A DNA stretch of 36,048 nt. It comes from Seonamhaeicola maritimus. Lineage in GTDB: Bacteria; Bacteroidota; Bacteroidia; Flavobacteriales; Flavobacteriaceae. The notes under the pieces are model-generated. The model was not told the origin of the DNA. It saw only the letters and a program-made list of their open reading frames with translations, and did not search any database. Every line of letters begins with the position of its first letter. Position 1 is the stretch's first letter. The stretch spans positions 2,325 through 38,372 of the forward strand of contig NZ_VRKQ01000006.1 in the NCBI RefSeq assembly GCF_008056315.1, written 5' to 3'. Positions 27,431 through 35,926 of the stretch are shown piece by piece. The translations under genes and the position numbers were made by a program.

Positions 27431-28138
27431 TTAGGTAGGTTCGTTTAAATGATCTAAAAACTCCAATGAATTTGCCTCCATTTGATAGACTACTTTATCT
27501 GTTCTAACCACTAAATGGTTATAAGCAATGTAAGCTACAATACCAACAATTAAGCCACCAACTGTAGTTGTCATTGCTGTATATAACCCTCCAGCTAAAA
27601 CATCCATTTGAATAGAACCTCCAGCATTTGCTAGCTCAAATATTGCTAATATCATTCCAACAACTGTACCAAGAAATCCAATCATAGGAGCTGCTCCCGA
27701 AATAGTTGCGAGAATACTAACATTCTTTTCAAGACCGTAAATTTCTAATCTACCTGCATTTTCAATAGCTGTATTAATATCGGCTAGTGGCTTCCCTATT
27801 CTTGTAATACCTTTTCCAATTAATCTTGAAACCGGAGAATTCACTTGAGCACAAAGTACTTGTGCAGAATCTATTTTGCCGTTACTCACATGGTCTTTAA
27901 TCTGATTCATAAAATTAGAATCGACTTTAGAAGCCGCCTTAATGGCAAACAATCTTTCAAAATAAATATAACAGGCAAATATTAATAGTAGAAACAAGAT
28001 AGCTATAATAACTTGTCCCGCAGCACCTCCGCTAGTAATTAACTCAATAATTGAAAGTGTTTTTTCCACTGATTCTCCATCAGCTAAAGCTTCCCCAGCT
28101 TCTTGTGCATTTTGTAGGGTTAAAAATGTGCTAAGCAT
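27431..28138 (-). CDS. exbB: ExbB/MotA/TolQ-family proton channel
   Basis: The protein forms the proton channel of the TonB motor with ExbD in the inner membrane. Its 235 residues show an N-terminal hydrophobic helix (about 41-61, IAILFLLLIFACYIYFERLF) and two further helices with the family motif SGAAPMIGFLGTVVGM (about 148-163) and TAMTTTVGGLIVGIVAY (about 190-208). The extra N-terminal ~40 residues before the first clear helix are common in flavobacterial members. It is the first gene of the exbB-exbD-tonB-folC operon; a strong inverted repeat lies upstream at 28172-28202. Confidence 0.93.
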   Translation of the reverse strand: MLSTFLTLQNAQEAGEALADGESVEKTLSIIELITSGGAAGQVIIAILFLLLIFACYIYFERLFAIKAASKVDSNFMNQIKDHVSNGKIDSAQVLCAQVNSPVSRLIGKGITRIGKPLADINTAIENAGRLEIYGLEKNVSILATISGAAPMIGFLGTVVGMILAIFELANAGGSIQMDVLAGGLYTAMTTTVGGLIVGIVAYIAYNHLVVRTDKVVYQMEANSLEFLDHLNEPT

Positions 28139-28171
28139 ATAATAATAAATTTATTGCAACTGTATAACGTT

Positions 28172-28202
28172 ACATTTTTTGTTAAAGTATAACAAAAAAT
28201 GT
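28172..28202. promoter_or_regulatory. Perfect 13-bp inverted repeat between nhaD and exbB
   Basis: Arms ACATTTTTTGTTA (28172-28184) and TAACAAAAAATGT (28190-28202) around AAGTA. It sits 58 nt behind the nhaD stop and 33 nt before the exbB start. It is not followed by a T tract on the minus strand, so it is either an unusual terminator of the dehydrogenase-nhaD unit or an operator in the exbB promoter region. Confidence 0.5.
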
Positions 28203-28259
28203 TTTTGATAAAACCTAACTAACAATTATTAGACCAATTAGATAAATCTATTGGAAAAT

Positions 28260-29654
28260 TTACCCAAGAATACCTCGCATTACCATGAATGCAGCAGAAC
28301 CTACAACAAAACCTATTAAGGCTAACCAAGATATTTTACGTAAGTACCAGAAAAAGTCAATTTTTTCCATTCCCATAGCAACAACACCTGCTGCTGAACC
28401 AATAATTAACATACTACCACCGGTACCTGCAGAAAATGCTATAAAATGCCAAAGTTGATCATCTAATGGCTCTGAGAACATCCCTAAACTGGCAGCTACT
28501 AACGGTACATTATCAATAACCGCAGAACCTACACCTAAGAACATAACAACCAAATCTGACACGCCACCTTCATGAATTTCAGTTCCTAATCGCGGAGTGC
28601 TTTCTCTTAACCAATCTGCAGCACCAAATAAAATCCCTAAAGACTCTAAAGCCGCTACCGCCATTAGTATTCCTAAGAAGAATAATATACTAGGCAACTC
28701 TATTTTGGATAATGAATAATGGACTGGACTGTGGTGCGCATGCGCTTCACTTTCCTCAGCATGATACTCTGTTAAACTAAATTTAGAGCTACTATAAATC
28801 TCTGCAAAAGTAGCTACAATTCCTAAAGACAACATCATACCTACATAAGGAGGCAAATGCGTAATGGTTTTAAAAATTGGCACAAAAACAATAGCTCCTA
28901 GACCTAAATAAAGCATGGTACCGCTAAACTTAGATTTTGGTTTTTCTACACCTTCTTCAATATCCAACTCTCCTTTGAAAGCTGGCAAAAATGAGGCTAT
29001 TAAAGATGGGACTGCCATACAGAAGAACGACGGTATAAGCAAGTAAGCAATTAAGTTTCCAGTAGTTACTTTATTTCCAATCCAAAGCATGGTAGTTGTT
29101 ACATCTCCAATTGGAGACCAAGCTCCACCAGCATTAGCAGCAATGATTATTAAACCTGCAAACCAAATTCTCGTATTTCTGTCTTTTACAATTTTTTGAA
29201 GAATAGATATAAGTACTATGGTTGCTGTTAGATTGTCAATAATAGCGGAAAGAATGAATGCTAAAATTGAAAAAATCCATAAGATTTTGGTCTTTTTCTT
29301 CGTTTTTATAAAACTTTTTATGGTAGAGAAACCATCAAAATAATCAATGATTTCAACAATAGTCATAGCTCCTAATAAGAACACCAAGATTTCTGAAGTT
29401 TTACCTAAATGATGCAGTAAAGTTTCTTCCATCAAATGGGTCTTTTCTTCATGACCCAACAATCCGAAATTCTCTAAAAGCGCATGCTTACCTGAATCAA
29501 ACCATTGCGGAAACGTATCCAGACCAAGAGCTATAAGAGCCCAACAAATGGCCATCATGACCAGAGCAGGAATTAATTTATCAATTTTTATACTATGTTC
29601 AAGGGTAATGGCTAAATAACCCATTACAAAAACTAAAATAATCACTGCTTCCAT
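28260..29654 (-). CDS. nhaD: NhaD-type Na+/H+ antiporter
   Basis: This inner-membrane antiporter exports sodium in exchange for protons, typical of marine and halotolerant bacteria. The 464 residues form roughly a dozen hydrophobic segments. The inverted pseudo-repeat of the ion-transporter superfamily shows as SAIIDNLTAT (136-145) in the first half and SAVIDNVPLVAA in the second, with NAGGAWSPIGDVTTTMLW and the Gly-rich FSAGTGGSMLIIGSAAGVVA. A His-rich loop (EESEAHAHHSPVHY) lies mid-protein and could help pH sensing, which is inference. The start is only 9 nt behind the dehydrogenase gene, so the two are probably one transcript. Confidence 0.93.
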   Translation of the reverse strand: MEAVIILVFVMGYLAITLEHSIKIDKLIPALVMMAICWALIALGLDTFPQWFDSGKHALLENFGLLGHEEKTHLMEETLLHHLGKTSEILVFLLGAMTIVEIIDYFDGFSTIKSFIKTKKKTKILWIFSILAFILSAIIDNLTATIVLISILQKIVKDRNTRIWFAGLIIIAANAGGAWSPIGDVTTTMLWIGNKVTTGNLIAYLLIPSFFCMAVPSLIASFLPAFKGELDIEEGVEKPKSKFSGTMLYLGLGAIVFVPIFKTITHLPPYVGMMLSLGIVATFAEIYSSSKFSLTEYHAEESEAHAHHSPVHYSLSKIELPSILFFLGILMAVAALESLGILFGAADWLRESTPRLGTEIHEGGVSDLVVMFLGVGSAVIDNVPLVAASLGMFSEPLDDQLWHFIAFSAGTGGSMLIIGSAAGVVAMGMEKIDFFWYLRKISWLALIGFVVGSAAFMVMRGILG

Positions 29655-29663
29655 ATCTCTTTT

Positions 29664-30890
29664 TTAAATAAGTTGGTTGAGAGCAATCTCAAAAGCAGTA
29701 GCACTCAATCCAGTTTTAGATTGATTTTTGCTATGTACTTTTTCAATAGCTTCTCTAATTATATTTGATGTATCGTTAAAAATTGCTTCGTCTGTCATTT
29801 GTACTTTACGCTCCATAAAATATGCAAACACTCTTGCCATTCCACAGTTCGAAATAAAATCTGGAATTAAACTAACGCGGTAATCAGTATGTTCCATAAT
29901 AGGACCAAAGAAAATTTCTTTATCCGCAAAAGGCACATTGGCTCCACAAGAAACCACCTCAAGGCCGCTATCAATCATTTCATCTATTTGATGAATGGTT
30001 ATTAAGCGGGACGCGGCACAAGGTGCAAAAATTTGAGTATTGATTGCCCAAATTTTTCTGTTGGCCTCCTCAAACGGAATTAAGTTTTCAGCTGCTAATG
30101 TATTACCCTTTTTGGATAGAAAAAAATGACTTATGTCATTAAATGAAAAACCATCCTCATTTATCACGCCACCAGCTATATCAATAATCCCAACTATTTT
30201 GGCTCCCATTTGTGATAAATAAAAAGCTGCAGCGGCTCCTACATTTCCAAATCCCTGAACAACAGCTCTTTTCCCTTTTACACTTCCTCCATAAATATCA
30301 TAATAATGTTTAACAGCTTCGGCAACACCAAAACCGGTAATCATATCTGCAACTGTATATTTTTTGGAAACATCTGGTGAGTAAATAGGGTTTTCAATAA
30401 CCTTAATAACACCCTGTCTTAACTGGCCAATTCTGTTTATTTTATCTGCTTCGGTAGGTTTAAAATGGCCATTAAAAACACCTTCTTGCGGATGCCAAAC
30501 ACCACTCTGTTCTGTAATAGGAATTACCTCATGTGTTTCATCAACATTCATATCGCCACCTGTACCGTAATAACTTTTTAACAAAGGTGAAACCGCAGCA
30601 TACCAACGCTCCAACACACCTTCTTTTCTGGGGTCTTTCGGGTCGAAATTAATGCCAGATTTAGCACCTCCAATAGCTGGTCCAGAAACCGTAAACTTAA
30701 TTTCCATAGTTTTGGCTAATGATAACACTTCATTCATATCTAAACCCTTTCTCATTCGTGTTCCTCCACCAGAAGCACCGCCCCTTAAAGAGTTTATCAC
30801 TACCCATCCTTCTGCATCCGTAATGGAATCTTTCCAATTAAAAACTATTTCTGGTTCTTTGTTTTCGTATCTTTTTAATAATTCTTTCAT
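29664..30890 (-). CDS. Glu/Leu/Phe/Val-family amino-acid dehydrogenase
   Basis: The cytosolic enzyme performs oxidative deamination of an amino acid (or the reverse) with NAD(P). Of 408 residues, the N-terminal part has the family glycine-rich segment LRGGASGGGTRMRKGL (35-50), Lys65 and Lys77 in GPAIGGAKSGINFDP, and YYGTGGDMNVDE. The dinucleotide-binding fold has VVQGFGNVGAAAA and IVGIIDIAGG. C-terminal SCGANVPF and ISNCGMARVFAYF are also family-like. Glycine at the position usually GGKGG is replaced by Ser78, so glutamate is not the certain substrate; leucine or phenylalanine are possible. It has its own -7 box (31004-31011) and precedes nhaD by 9 nt. Confidence 0.88.
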   Translation of the reverse strand: MKELLKRYENKEPEIVFNWKDSITDAEGWVVINSLRGGASGGGTRMRKGLDMNEVLSLAKTMEIKFTVSGPAIGGAKSGINFDPKDPRKEGVLERWYAAVSPLLKSYYGTGGDMNVDETHEVIPITEQSGVWHPQEGVFNGHFKPTEADKINRIGQLRQGVIKVIENPIYSPDVSKKYTVADMITGFGVAEAVKHYYDIYGGSVKGKRAVVQGFGNVGAAAAFYLSQMGAKIVGIIDIAGGVINEDGFSFNDISHFFLSKKGNTLAAENLIPFEEANRKIWAINTQIFAPCAASRLITIHQIDEMIDSGLEVVSCGANVPFADKEIFFGPIMEHTDYRVSLIPDFISNCGMARVFAYFMERKVQMTDEAIFNDTSNIIREAIEKVHSKNQSKTGLSATAFEIALNQLI

Positions 30891-31003
30891 TTTTTAATAT
30901 CATATATTCAACTAAAAGCCAATAATTTGGGTTCTTTAAATAGAAATCCAGAGTAGCTAAAGTTGAGTCATGATTTTTAAATGATTTTTAATTATTAAAG
31001 TAA

Positions 31004-31011
31004 CAAATATA
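31004..31011 (-). promoter_or_regulatory. -7 box of the dehydrogenase-nhaD unit (TATATTTG)
   Basis: An exact TAnnTTTG match on the minus strand, 113 nt before the ATG at 30890, implying a leader of about 105 nt. A TTG at the -33 distance is not seen. Confidence 0.5.
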
Positions 31012-31049
31012 AAAAACTTAGTAGCTTAAGTATTAATTTACTGTTATTT

Positions 31050-32114
31050 TTAAGGAAGAAAAATTATGCCTGAACTGTGATCTTCTGAAGCTCCTGTAAC
31101 ACTCATTAGGCAATTGTTTTCATTTCTAAGTTTTAGCACACCTAAAAATCCAAAAATGAGCGCTTCTTTAAATTCGATAATTTCTTTTGAAGGTAAGATG
31201 ATTTCGTTCTTAGAATGAACTCTAATTCTTTCTATTAAAAACTGATTATAAGCACCTCCTCCAGTAATTAAAACAGTGCCATCAGGGTTACTCTTAATAG
31301 CTTTACCTATCTGAATAGCAACATGTTCTACGAATGTTCTTAGAATTGTATTTATTTTTAGATTGAAGGAATCTATTACAGGTAACACATTCATTTTAAC
31401 CCATTCTAACCCCAAAGATTTTGGAGGATCTTCTCTATAAAAGTCCAAAGTATTTAGTCGGTCTAATAACTCTAAATTGATTTCTCCTTGAGCAGCTAAC
31501 TTACCTCCATTATCAAAATCTAGCCCCAATGGTTTTACATAATGATTTAAAACAATATTTACAGGACAAATATCATAAGCTATTCTAGTTTTATTTATTT
31601 CAGACGAAATATTTGCAAACCCTCCTAGATTGATACAATAATCATATTCCAAAAACAATAGCTTATCTCCTATGGGCACCAATGGTGCACCCTGACCACC
31701 CAATTCCACATCTTGAACTCTAAAATTACATACAACTCTATGATTCAAAAGTGAAGCAATTTGAGACATATTACCTATTTGATATGTTAACTTTTTTTCA
31801 GGTTGATGCAATGCGGTATGACCGTGAGAGCAAATGGCGTTAATCTCATCAATACTATGTCTATTTATAAAATCAGTAATTACGGAAGCTAAATGTCTGG
31901 TGTAATCTATATCTATTTGATGTAATTCTTCAGAAGAATAAACTACCAAATTCTTGAGTTTTTCTTTCCACTCATCATTATAAGAAACAGTCTCGCTAAC
32001 ATGAATATCAAATTCCCAATTATTATTTAACTTAAAAGATGCATAAATTAAGTCTATTCCATCTAATGATGTTCCAGACATTACTCCTATGATTTTATAA
32101 CGTGATTTTATCAT
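31050..32114 (-). CDS. anmK: Anhydro-N-acetylmuramic acid kinase
   Basis: AnmK opens the 1,6-anhydro ring of anhydro-MurNAc and phosphorylates it, returning recycled peptidoglycan sugar to metabolism in the cytosol. With the ATG at 32114 the protein has 354 residues; a TTG three codons upstream (32123) is possible but lies inside the promoter box TATTTTTG, so I prefer the ATG. Family motifs are VMSGTSLDGID (11-21), ICSHGHTALHQP, FRVQDVELGGQGAPLVPIGD, NLGGFANIS, DFDNGGKLAAQG and VLITGGGAYNQFL. It is transcribed divergently from the acyl-CoA dehydrogenase gene, 89 bp apart, and is likely monocistronic. Confidence 0.93.
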   Translation of the reverse strand: MIKSRYKIIGVMSGTSLDGIDLIYASFKLNNNWEFDIHVSETVSYNDEWKEKLKNLVVYSSEELHQIDIDYTRHLASVITDFINRHSIDEINAICSHGHTALHQPEKKLTYQIGNMSQIASLLNHRVVCNFRVQDVELGGQGAPLVPIGDKLLFLEYDYCINLGGFANISSEINKTRIAYDICPVNIVLNHYVKPLGLDFDNGGKLAAQGEINLELLDRLNTLDFYREDPPKSLGLEWVKMNVLPVIDSFNLKINTILRTFVEHVAIQIGKAIKSNPDGTVLITGGGAYNQFLIERIRVHSKNEIILPSKEIIEFKEALIFGFLGVLKLRNENNCLMSVTGASEDHSSGIIFLP

Positions 32115-32120
32115 ATTAAA

Positions 32121-32128
32121 CAAAAATA
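32121..32128 (-). promoter_or_regulatory. -7 box of anmK (TATTTTTG)
   Basis: An exact TAnnTTTG match on the minus strand ending only 6 nt before the ATG at 32114. Transcription would begin at or just before the start codon, giving a leaderless or nearly leaderless mRNA. The -33 region is not clear. Confidence 0.45.
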
Positions 32129-32162
32129 GATATATTCATTAAAAATATCGCACTCAAAATAG

Positions 32163-32170
32163 TATATTTG
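32163..32170 (+). promoter_or_regulatory. -7 box of the acyl-CoA dehydrogenase gene (TATATTTG)
   Basis: An exact TAnnTTTG match on the plus strand, 33 nt before the ATG at 32204. Its last four bases are the first bases of the dyad at 32167-32191. Confidence 0.55.
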
Positions 32171-32191
32171 TCATTATTTTCTAATGACAAA
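32167..32191. promoter_or_regulatory. Operator-like dyad over the acyl-CoA dehydrogenase promoter
   Basis: Perfect 10-bp arms TTTGTCATTA (32167-32176) and TAATGACAAA (32182-32191) around TTTTC. It overlaps the -7 box and the likely transcription start, so a bound protein would repress. A TetR-family fatty-acid regulator is a reasonable guess; none is in the window. Confidence 0.55.
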
Positions 32192-32203
32192 TTTTAATAG
32201 GTT

Positions 32204-33346
32204 ATGGATTTTAAGCTTTCCGAAGAACATATCATGATTAGGGATGCAGCTAGAGAGTTTGCACAAACAGAATTGCTACCTGGTGTTATTGAACGTGACA
32301 ACAAACAAGAATTCTCTGATAAACTAGTTAAGAAAATGAGTGAATTAGGTTTTATGGGTATTATGGTAGACCCAAAATATGGTGGTAGCGGTATGGATAC
32401 CATTTCATACGTTCTTATCATGGAAGAACTTTCAAAAATTGATGCCTCAGCTTCAGTTATGGTATCCGTCAACAATTCATTGGTTTGTTATGGCTTAGAA
32501 GCCTACGGAAGCGAAAAACAAAAAGAAAAGTATTTAACTAAATTGGCATCTGGAGAATGTATTGGCGCATTTTGTTTAAGTGAACCTGAAGCAGGAAGTG
32601 ATGCCACATCACAAAAAACAACTGCTATAGATAAAGGCGATTACTATTTGCTGAATGGCACTAAGAACTGGATAACTAATGGAGGACGAGCCGATTTTTA
32701 TTTGGTGATAGCACAAACTGATAAAGACAAAGGTTCTCATGGAATTAATGCCTTTATAGTTGAAAAAGACATGAAAGGATTTCATGTAGGACCGAAAGAA
32801 GATAAATTAGGAATACGTGGTAGTGACACGCACACCCTTCAGTTTAATGATGTAAAAGTTCCTAAAGAAAATAGAATTGGAGCTAATGGATCTGGTTTCA
32901 GATTTGCCATGAAAACACTTTCTGGAGGTAGAATAGGTATTGCGGCTCAAGCTTTAGGTATTGCACAAGGAGCTTATGAATTGGCTTTAAAATACAGTAA
33001 AGTTCGTAAAGCCTTCGGAACAGAAATTGGTAACCACCAAGCCATTGCATTCAAATTGGCTGATATGCACACCGAAATTGCTGCAGCTCGTCATTTAGTC
33101 ATGAAGGCAGCCTGGGATAAAGACCAAGGAAAAAATTATGACTTATCTAGTGCCATGGCTAAACTATATGCTTCTGAAGTTGCCATGAAACACACTGTTG
33201 AAGCAGTACAAATTCATGGTGGGAATGGCTTTGTAAAAGATTATCATGTAGAACGTTTAATGCGCGATGCAAAAATTACTCAGATATATGAAGGCACTTC
33301 TGAAATCCAAAAGATTGTAATCTCTAGAAGTATTCTAAGAGATTAA
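32204..33346 (+). CDS. Acyl-CoA dehydrogenase (short-chain / butyryl-CoA type)
   Basis: This FAD flavoprotein oxidises acyl-CoA to trans-2-enoyl-CoA in fatty-acid or branched-chain amino-acid breakdown. The 380 residues equal the usual length. The N-terminal helical domain (DFKLSEEHIMIRDAAREFA) is followed by the middle beta domain with GAFCLSEPEAGSDATSQKT and NGTKNWITNGGRADFYLV, and the C-terminal helices contain RKAFGTEIGNHQAIAFKLAD and AVQIHGGNGFVKDYHVER. The catalytic base is probably Glu363 in IYEGTSEIQ. The best fit is the short-chain (butyryl) type, though isovaleryl- or 2-methylbutyryl-CoA are possible substrates. A perfect dyad covers its promoter. Confidence 0.93.
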   Translation: MDFKLSEEHIMIRDAAREFAQTELLPGVIERDNKQEFSDKLVKKMSELGFMGIMVDPKYGGSGMDTISYVLIMEELSKIDASASVMVSVNNSLVCYGLEAYGSEKQKEKYLTKLASGECIGAFCLSEPEAGSDATSQKTTAIDKGDYYLLNGTKNWITNGGRADFYLVIAQTDKDKGSHGINAFIVEKDMKGFHVGPKEDKLGIRGSDTHTLQFNDVKVPKENRIGANGSGFRFAMKTLSGGRIGIAAQALGIAQGAYELALKYSKVRKAFGTEIGNHQAIAFKLADMHTEIAAARHLVMKAAWDKDQGKNYDLSSAMAKLYASEVAMKHTVEAVQIHGGNGFVKDYHVERLMRDAKITQIYEGTSEIQKIVISRSILRD

Positions 33347-33352
33347 CCAAGT

Positions 33353-33474
33353 TGTCATTCTGAGAGAGGAACGACCGTAAGAATCTGTTGAATGAATTGA
33401 CAAATACTTTCTTGTATATTCCTAAAACCATGAGATCGTTACGTCACTTTGTTCCTCACAATGACGTCTAATTT
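33353..33474. repeat. Dispersed GTCATT-type hairpin repeat
   Basis: The end arms GTCATTCTGAGAGAGGAAC and GTTCCTCACAATGAC pair imperfectly, and the body contains CGTTACGTCACTTTGTTCC. This resembles the GTCATTGCGAGGAACGAAG-type repeats scattered between genes in many Bacteroidota. It lies between two convergent genes, where it may also stop transcription from both sides. Confidence 0.65.
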
Positions 33475-33487
33475 GTTATGGATTATT

Positions 33488-35926
33488 TCAATCATTCTTC
33501 AATTCCTCTAAAACCAAACGTAATTCACCATAGCTATATTTTTGATCTACTTGATGTTTTAAATCAGAAATATTTTCAAATGTCTTTTGAGGAATAAGTG
33601 ATTTTAATTCTTGATAGTGCGTTTCAGAGATTAAATCTGTAACCTTTACTTCGCCGGTAGGAATAAACCCTGCTAAGTGCCCAAAAACAGTATTCTCATT
33701 TAGTTCTCTAAAACCAGCAATTTCTTGAACAGATTTACCTTTTTGAAACAAGGCTAAAGACTCCTTTTTAGTGTCACCTTTCTTTCGTTTAGGTTTAATT
33801 TCTTCAAAAATATCAATATCTGCAGTCATTTCAATATCGTGCTCTTCGCAATAGGTTCTAATCACCTTTAAAATTAGCGCACCATATTTGTCAACCCGAG
33901 TTTTCCCCATACCACCTACTTGCAACAATTCTTGCTTTGTAGTTGGCAATGTTTCACATATCTCATAAAGCGCCTTTTGCGAAAAAATTTGATAATGAAT
34001 TAAATCTTTTTCTTTGGCAATATCATTTCTTAAAATCCGTAGCTTTTCAAACAGTTCCACATTAGTAGTTCCATCAATAATCGCTTTTCTAGATTTCTTA
34101 GGCTTGTCTTTTCCAATAAAAACGGATTTAGCCCTCAATTCCAAAAACTGTTTGGTTTTAAAACCATTAACTAAACCTTTATAATAAGCAGTTTTCACTA
34201 TTAGTAGCTCCTCAAAAGAATCTAAATGCTTGGTGATTTCTTTTCCTATTGCTTGATTATCGGTTGTAAAAGCAAAAGTTTTTAACGGCTCAGAAATTTT
34301 AGTTTCAGTTTCTATCTTAAAATAATTAATTGCCTTAATGAAACGTTTTTGAATAACCTCACTTTCTTCAACCGCTAATATTTCAGATGAAAGTTGATTT
34401 AGTTGCGCATTAAACCCATTAGCCACTTTTAATAGGTTTGCAACACATTCTTTTATTGGCAAAAAGATTGCTTCAATTGGTCCTTCAACAACCGTTCTAT
34501 TTTTATAATAAATATCCAGAATACGATTTAAAGGGTATAAAAATGGATAAAATTCAAAAACCTCTGAAATTAAATCTAACTGAAAATTCTTTTGTGAATC
34601 TGTTAAAACCTTCTCATCAGGAGCGTTTTCCTCTGCCTGCTCATTAAAACTTATCACATTCCCATCACTAATAATTTGATTAGAATGTATTTTACTTTTC
34701 AATACCAAACCTTCTAATGATTTACACCTACTCAATGCCACATAAGTTTGCCCATGAGCAAAAGCACTTCCTGCATCAATAATGGCCTTTTCAAAAGTTA
34801 AACCTTGGCTTTTATGTATGGTAATACTCCAAGCCAAACGTAAAGGCATTTGCGTATAAGAACCTATTTTCTCTTCGGTAATAGCTTTTGTTTCAACATC
34901 AACAGAGTAATTTATATTCTCCCAAATTTCAGGGGTCACAATAATATTAAAATCATCATCAGGACAATGCACTACAACTTCATCAGCATCTAAATGTATT
35001 ACCTTTCCAATCTTCCCATTAAAATAACGTTTCTCTGGGCTGCTATCATTTTTAACAAACATGACTTGGGCTCCAACTTTCAGTTCTAAAGTTTTTTTGT
35101 TTGGATAAGAATACTCGGGAAATTTCCCATCAATTTCAGCCCTATAGTTTTGCTTTTTTGTTGTTAGCTTTTCCAACTCTATCCTATTTGTTGCTTCAGC
35201 CTTATTATTGTGTGTGGTTAAAGAAATATATCCTTCATTGGGTTCTGGTGTAAAATCAGGAATACACCTTTTATTCAACTCATTAGCCACTTCTTCAGTA
35301 AGATTGTTATTCCTAATAGCATTCAGCATCTCAATAAACTTAGGGTTCTCTTGTCTGTAAATATGTTTCAATTCAATGATAATAGCACTACAGGTTTCAA
35401 ACGCCTTACTACTAAAAAAAAATCCATTTTTATAGACATGTTTTAACAAGTCCCATTCCTGCTCTTTAATTACGGGCGACAATTGTTGCAAATCACCAAT
35501 CATCAAAACTTGCACACCTCCAAACACCTTGTTTCTATTTCTAAATCGACGTAAGGTTCTATCAATCCCGTCCAGCAAATCAGCACGTACCATACTAATC
35601 TCATCAATCACTAAAAGGTCCATCGACTTAATAATATTAATCTTTGTCTTGCTGAATTTCCTATTAAAACCTTTACTCGCATTCAAATCGGTATCCGGCA
35701 AAATAGGCCCAAAAGGCATTTGAAAAAATGAGTGTATAGTCACACCTTTAGCATTAATTGCAGCCACACCCGTAGGAGCCACCACTACCAAACGCTTTAA
35801 ACTATGCATTTTTAAGCGGTGTAAAAACGTGGTTTTACCAGTTCCTGCCTTACCTGTTAAAAAAATAGATCTATTGGTCTGATTTACAAAATCCCACGCC
35901 AAGTCGAGCTCCTTATTTTCAGTCAT
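33488..35926 (-). CDS. PIF1-like DNA helicase with HRDC and HTH_40-type C-terminal domains
   Basis: This ATP-driven helicase of superfamily 1 has an unknown exact role, probably in DNA repair or replication restart. From the ATG at 35926 it has 812 residues; a GTG 14 codons upstream (35968) extends the frame, but the ATG gives the usual N-terminus MTENKELDLAW. Walker A GKAGTGKTT is at 25-33 and Walker B LLVIDEIS has Asp-Glu at 108-109. Then come motif III GGVQVLMIGDLQQLSPV, the C-terminal helicase motifs SITIHKSQGLTFEKA and YVALSRCKSLEGL, an HRDC-like domain (IFSQKALYEICETLPTTKQE) at about 665-720, and an HTH_40-like end (ALFQKGKSVQEIAGFRELNE). It is convergent with the acyl-CoA dehydrogenase gene, with a dispersed repeat between them. 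Confidence 0.9.
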   Translation of the reverse strand: MTENKELDLAWDFVNQTNRSIFLTGKAGTGKTTFLHRLKMHSLKRLVVVAPTGVAAINAKGVTIHSFFQMPFGPILPDTDLNASKGFNRKFSKTKINIIKSMDLLVIDEISMVRADLLDGIDRTLRRFRNRNKVFGGVQVLMIGDLQQLSPVIKEQEWDLLKHVYKNGFFFSSKAFETCSAIIIELKHIYRQENPKFIEMLNAIRNNNLTEEVANELNKRCIPDFTPEPNEGYISLTTHNNKAEATNRIELEKLTTKKQNYRAEIDGKFPEYSYPNKKTLELKVGAQVMFVKNDSSPEKRYFNGKIGKVIHLDADEVVVHCPDDDFNIIVTPEIWENINYSVDVETKAITEEKIGSYTQMPLRLAWSITIHKSQGLTFEKAIIDAGSAFAHGQTYVALSRCKSLEGLVLKSKIHSNQIISDGNVISFNEQAEENAPDEKVLTDSQKNFQLDLISEVFEFYPFLYPLNRILDIYYKNRTVVEGPIEAIFLPIKECVANLLKVANGFNAQLNQLSSEILAVEESEVIQKRFIKAINYFKIETETKISEPLKTFAFTTDNQAIGKEITKHLDSFEELLIVKTAYYKGLVNGFKTKQFLELRAKSVFIGKDKPKKSRKAIIDGTTNVELFEKLRILRNDIAKEKDLIHYQIFSQKALYEICETLPTTKQELLQVGGMGKTRVDKYGALILKVIRTYCEEHDIEMTADIDIFEEIKPKRKKGDTKKESLALFQKGKSVQEIAGFRELNENTVFGHLAGFIPTGEVKVTDLISETHYQELKSLIPQKTFENISDLKHQVDQKYSYGELRLVLEELKND

